This document shows, in pieces, positions 63,190-64,000 of a stretch of DNA of 64,000 nt. The stretch's first letter is position 1; each line of letters starts with the position of its first letter. Made by a program: the position numbers and the translations under genes. Below the pieces are notes generated by a model. It saw nothing but the letters and a program-made list of their open reading frames with translations. It searched no databases and was not told the origin of the DNA. The stretch comes from Datnioides undecimradiatus (lineage: Eukaryota; Chordata; Actinopteri; Lobotiformes; Datnioididae), in NCBI GenBank assembly GCA_008933995.1, contig WARS01000010.1:13670996-13734995 (forward strand). Direction: 5' to 3'.

Positions 63190-63427
63190 TGAGGTGTTAA
63201 CGCTTTCTCGCTCACTGCTGTGCACGTTCTTCATAGAAAAGTCAAGATCGTGCTCCATCACCTCACTCTCCCCTGGCTGTGTGTGCTCTCCAAACCTTCT
63301 ATGTTGGGGAAAATAACACAGATTTATGGGTGGGGCGCTAACAATATCCTCTGTTATTGCTAGAAGCAAATGAATAAATCACTATGCCAAGATGCTTCGG
63401 CTCCACTGCCTGGACTCATAAGAGCTG

Positions 63428-63458
63428 AGTGTGTGTGTGTGTTTGTGTGTGTGTGTGC
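63428..63458. repeat. (GT)n microsatellite, one interruption
   Basis: About fifteen units with a single TT step; the third CA/GT tract within 420 bp. Confidence 0.95.
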
Positions 63459-64000
63459 ACATTTCTGAATGCCATTGTGTGCGCACACTGATTTGTGCCT
63501 CCGCGCAGACATGCATCTGTGTGTTTGTGCACTTCATTTTAAATGCGTTATGAACCAGCCTCCTTAAACCTTTCCTTGTGTGATTTATTCAGTTGATTGC
63601 TGTCGGTTTTCAGTGGCCTGATCAGGCCGCTGAAATGCAGCCAGTTGTAAAACTCAATTGCGATAGACTGAATGTAATCCAGTCGACAAAACTCTCCTTT
63701 CCTTCTTCATTCTCTTATTTATTAAGGGATGCATTAGATTTCACAGGGCCCCTTGGAGAAACATGCTGTGGATGTTTATCCTGCTTGATGTATTTCAAGT
63801 CAAGTGCAAGTTCCTCACACAAAGGAGGAAAAAGCATAGTTTATACCGGATGCCCCTTTGGTTCCTATATAGGCTGAGTATAATAGCCCATATATGGCCT
63901 TTTAAAAAATGATTAAAGCTATCCTGTGGAACTGTTACAAGTAAATGAACGTCTGCTACTTTCCATCTAAACTAAACTTGAGTCAATGCTGAAAAAGCCA
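63459..64000. other. Unannotated non-coding DNA at the window end
   Basis: No supported gene. 63590-63700 is complex and repeat-free. Confidence 0.5.

Noticed and set aside
63042-63458. Evenly spaced repeats that could suggest a CRISPR-like array.
   Set aside because: They are CA/GT microsatellites in alternating orientation in a vertebrate genome.

Overview
The window reads as nuclear DNA from a ray-finned fish, most likely a percomorph teleost. It has no bacterial-style gene packing. It carries many CA/GT and GA/CT microsatellites and interspersed repeats that I recognise as typical of teleosts: a V-SINE, a tRNA-derived SINE with an 'atatagcgctttt' tail, an L2-type LINE, PIF/Harbinger, hAT and Tc1 traces, MITEs and a solo LTR. 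These identifications come from memory and in-window comparison, not from a database search.

I find no host protein-coding gene, rRNA, functional tRNA or CRISPR array that I can support. The longest Met-initiated frames are about 145 codons. They look like chance frames: no family motifs, no convincing splice structure, and often overlapping open frames on the opposite strand. The window is best read as a gene desert, or as the inside of a very large intron of a gene whose exons lie outside.

Layout. 0-2.2 kb is non-coding with CT and GT tracts. 2.26-2.80 kb is a foldback element. 6.5-6.8 kb holds a SINE on the minus strand. 7.5-9.3 kb is the most gene-like part: a PIF/Harbinger transposase C-terminus on the minus strand and, upstream of it on the same strand, an unidentified coding-like tract with a plausible 95-bp intron. 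9.3-27.5 kb is mostly unannotated single-copy-looking DNA. 27.5-31.6 kb has a repeat fragment, a GT microsatellite and a Tc1-like end. 33.3-35.0 kb is a LINE graveyard with pieces in both orientations. 37.5-39.7 kb has a hAT-like end, AC and GT tracts and a poly-T. 41.9-48.8 kb contains two decayed SINEs and a V-SINE with a perfect 12-bp target duplication. 50.0-50.3 kb is a MITE. 52.3, 55.8-56.3 and 58.1-58.6 kb hold further interspersed repeats. 59.8-60.2 kb is a solo LTR, facing a related LTR fragment at 60.7-61.0 kb. The last kilobase has three CA/GT tracts, two of them in hairpin orientation.

Nothing here forms an operon or pathway. The content is a record of transposon insertion and decay, plus some complex repeat-free blocks that may be conserved regulatory sequence; that last reading is inference only.
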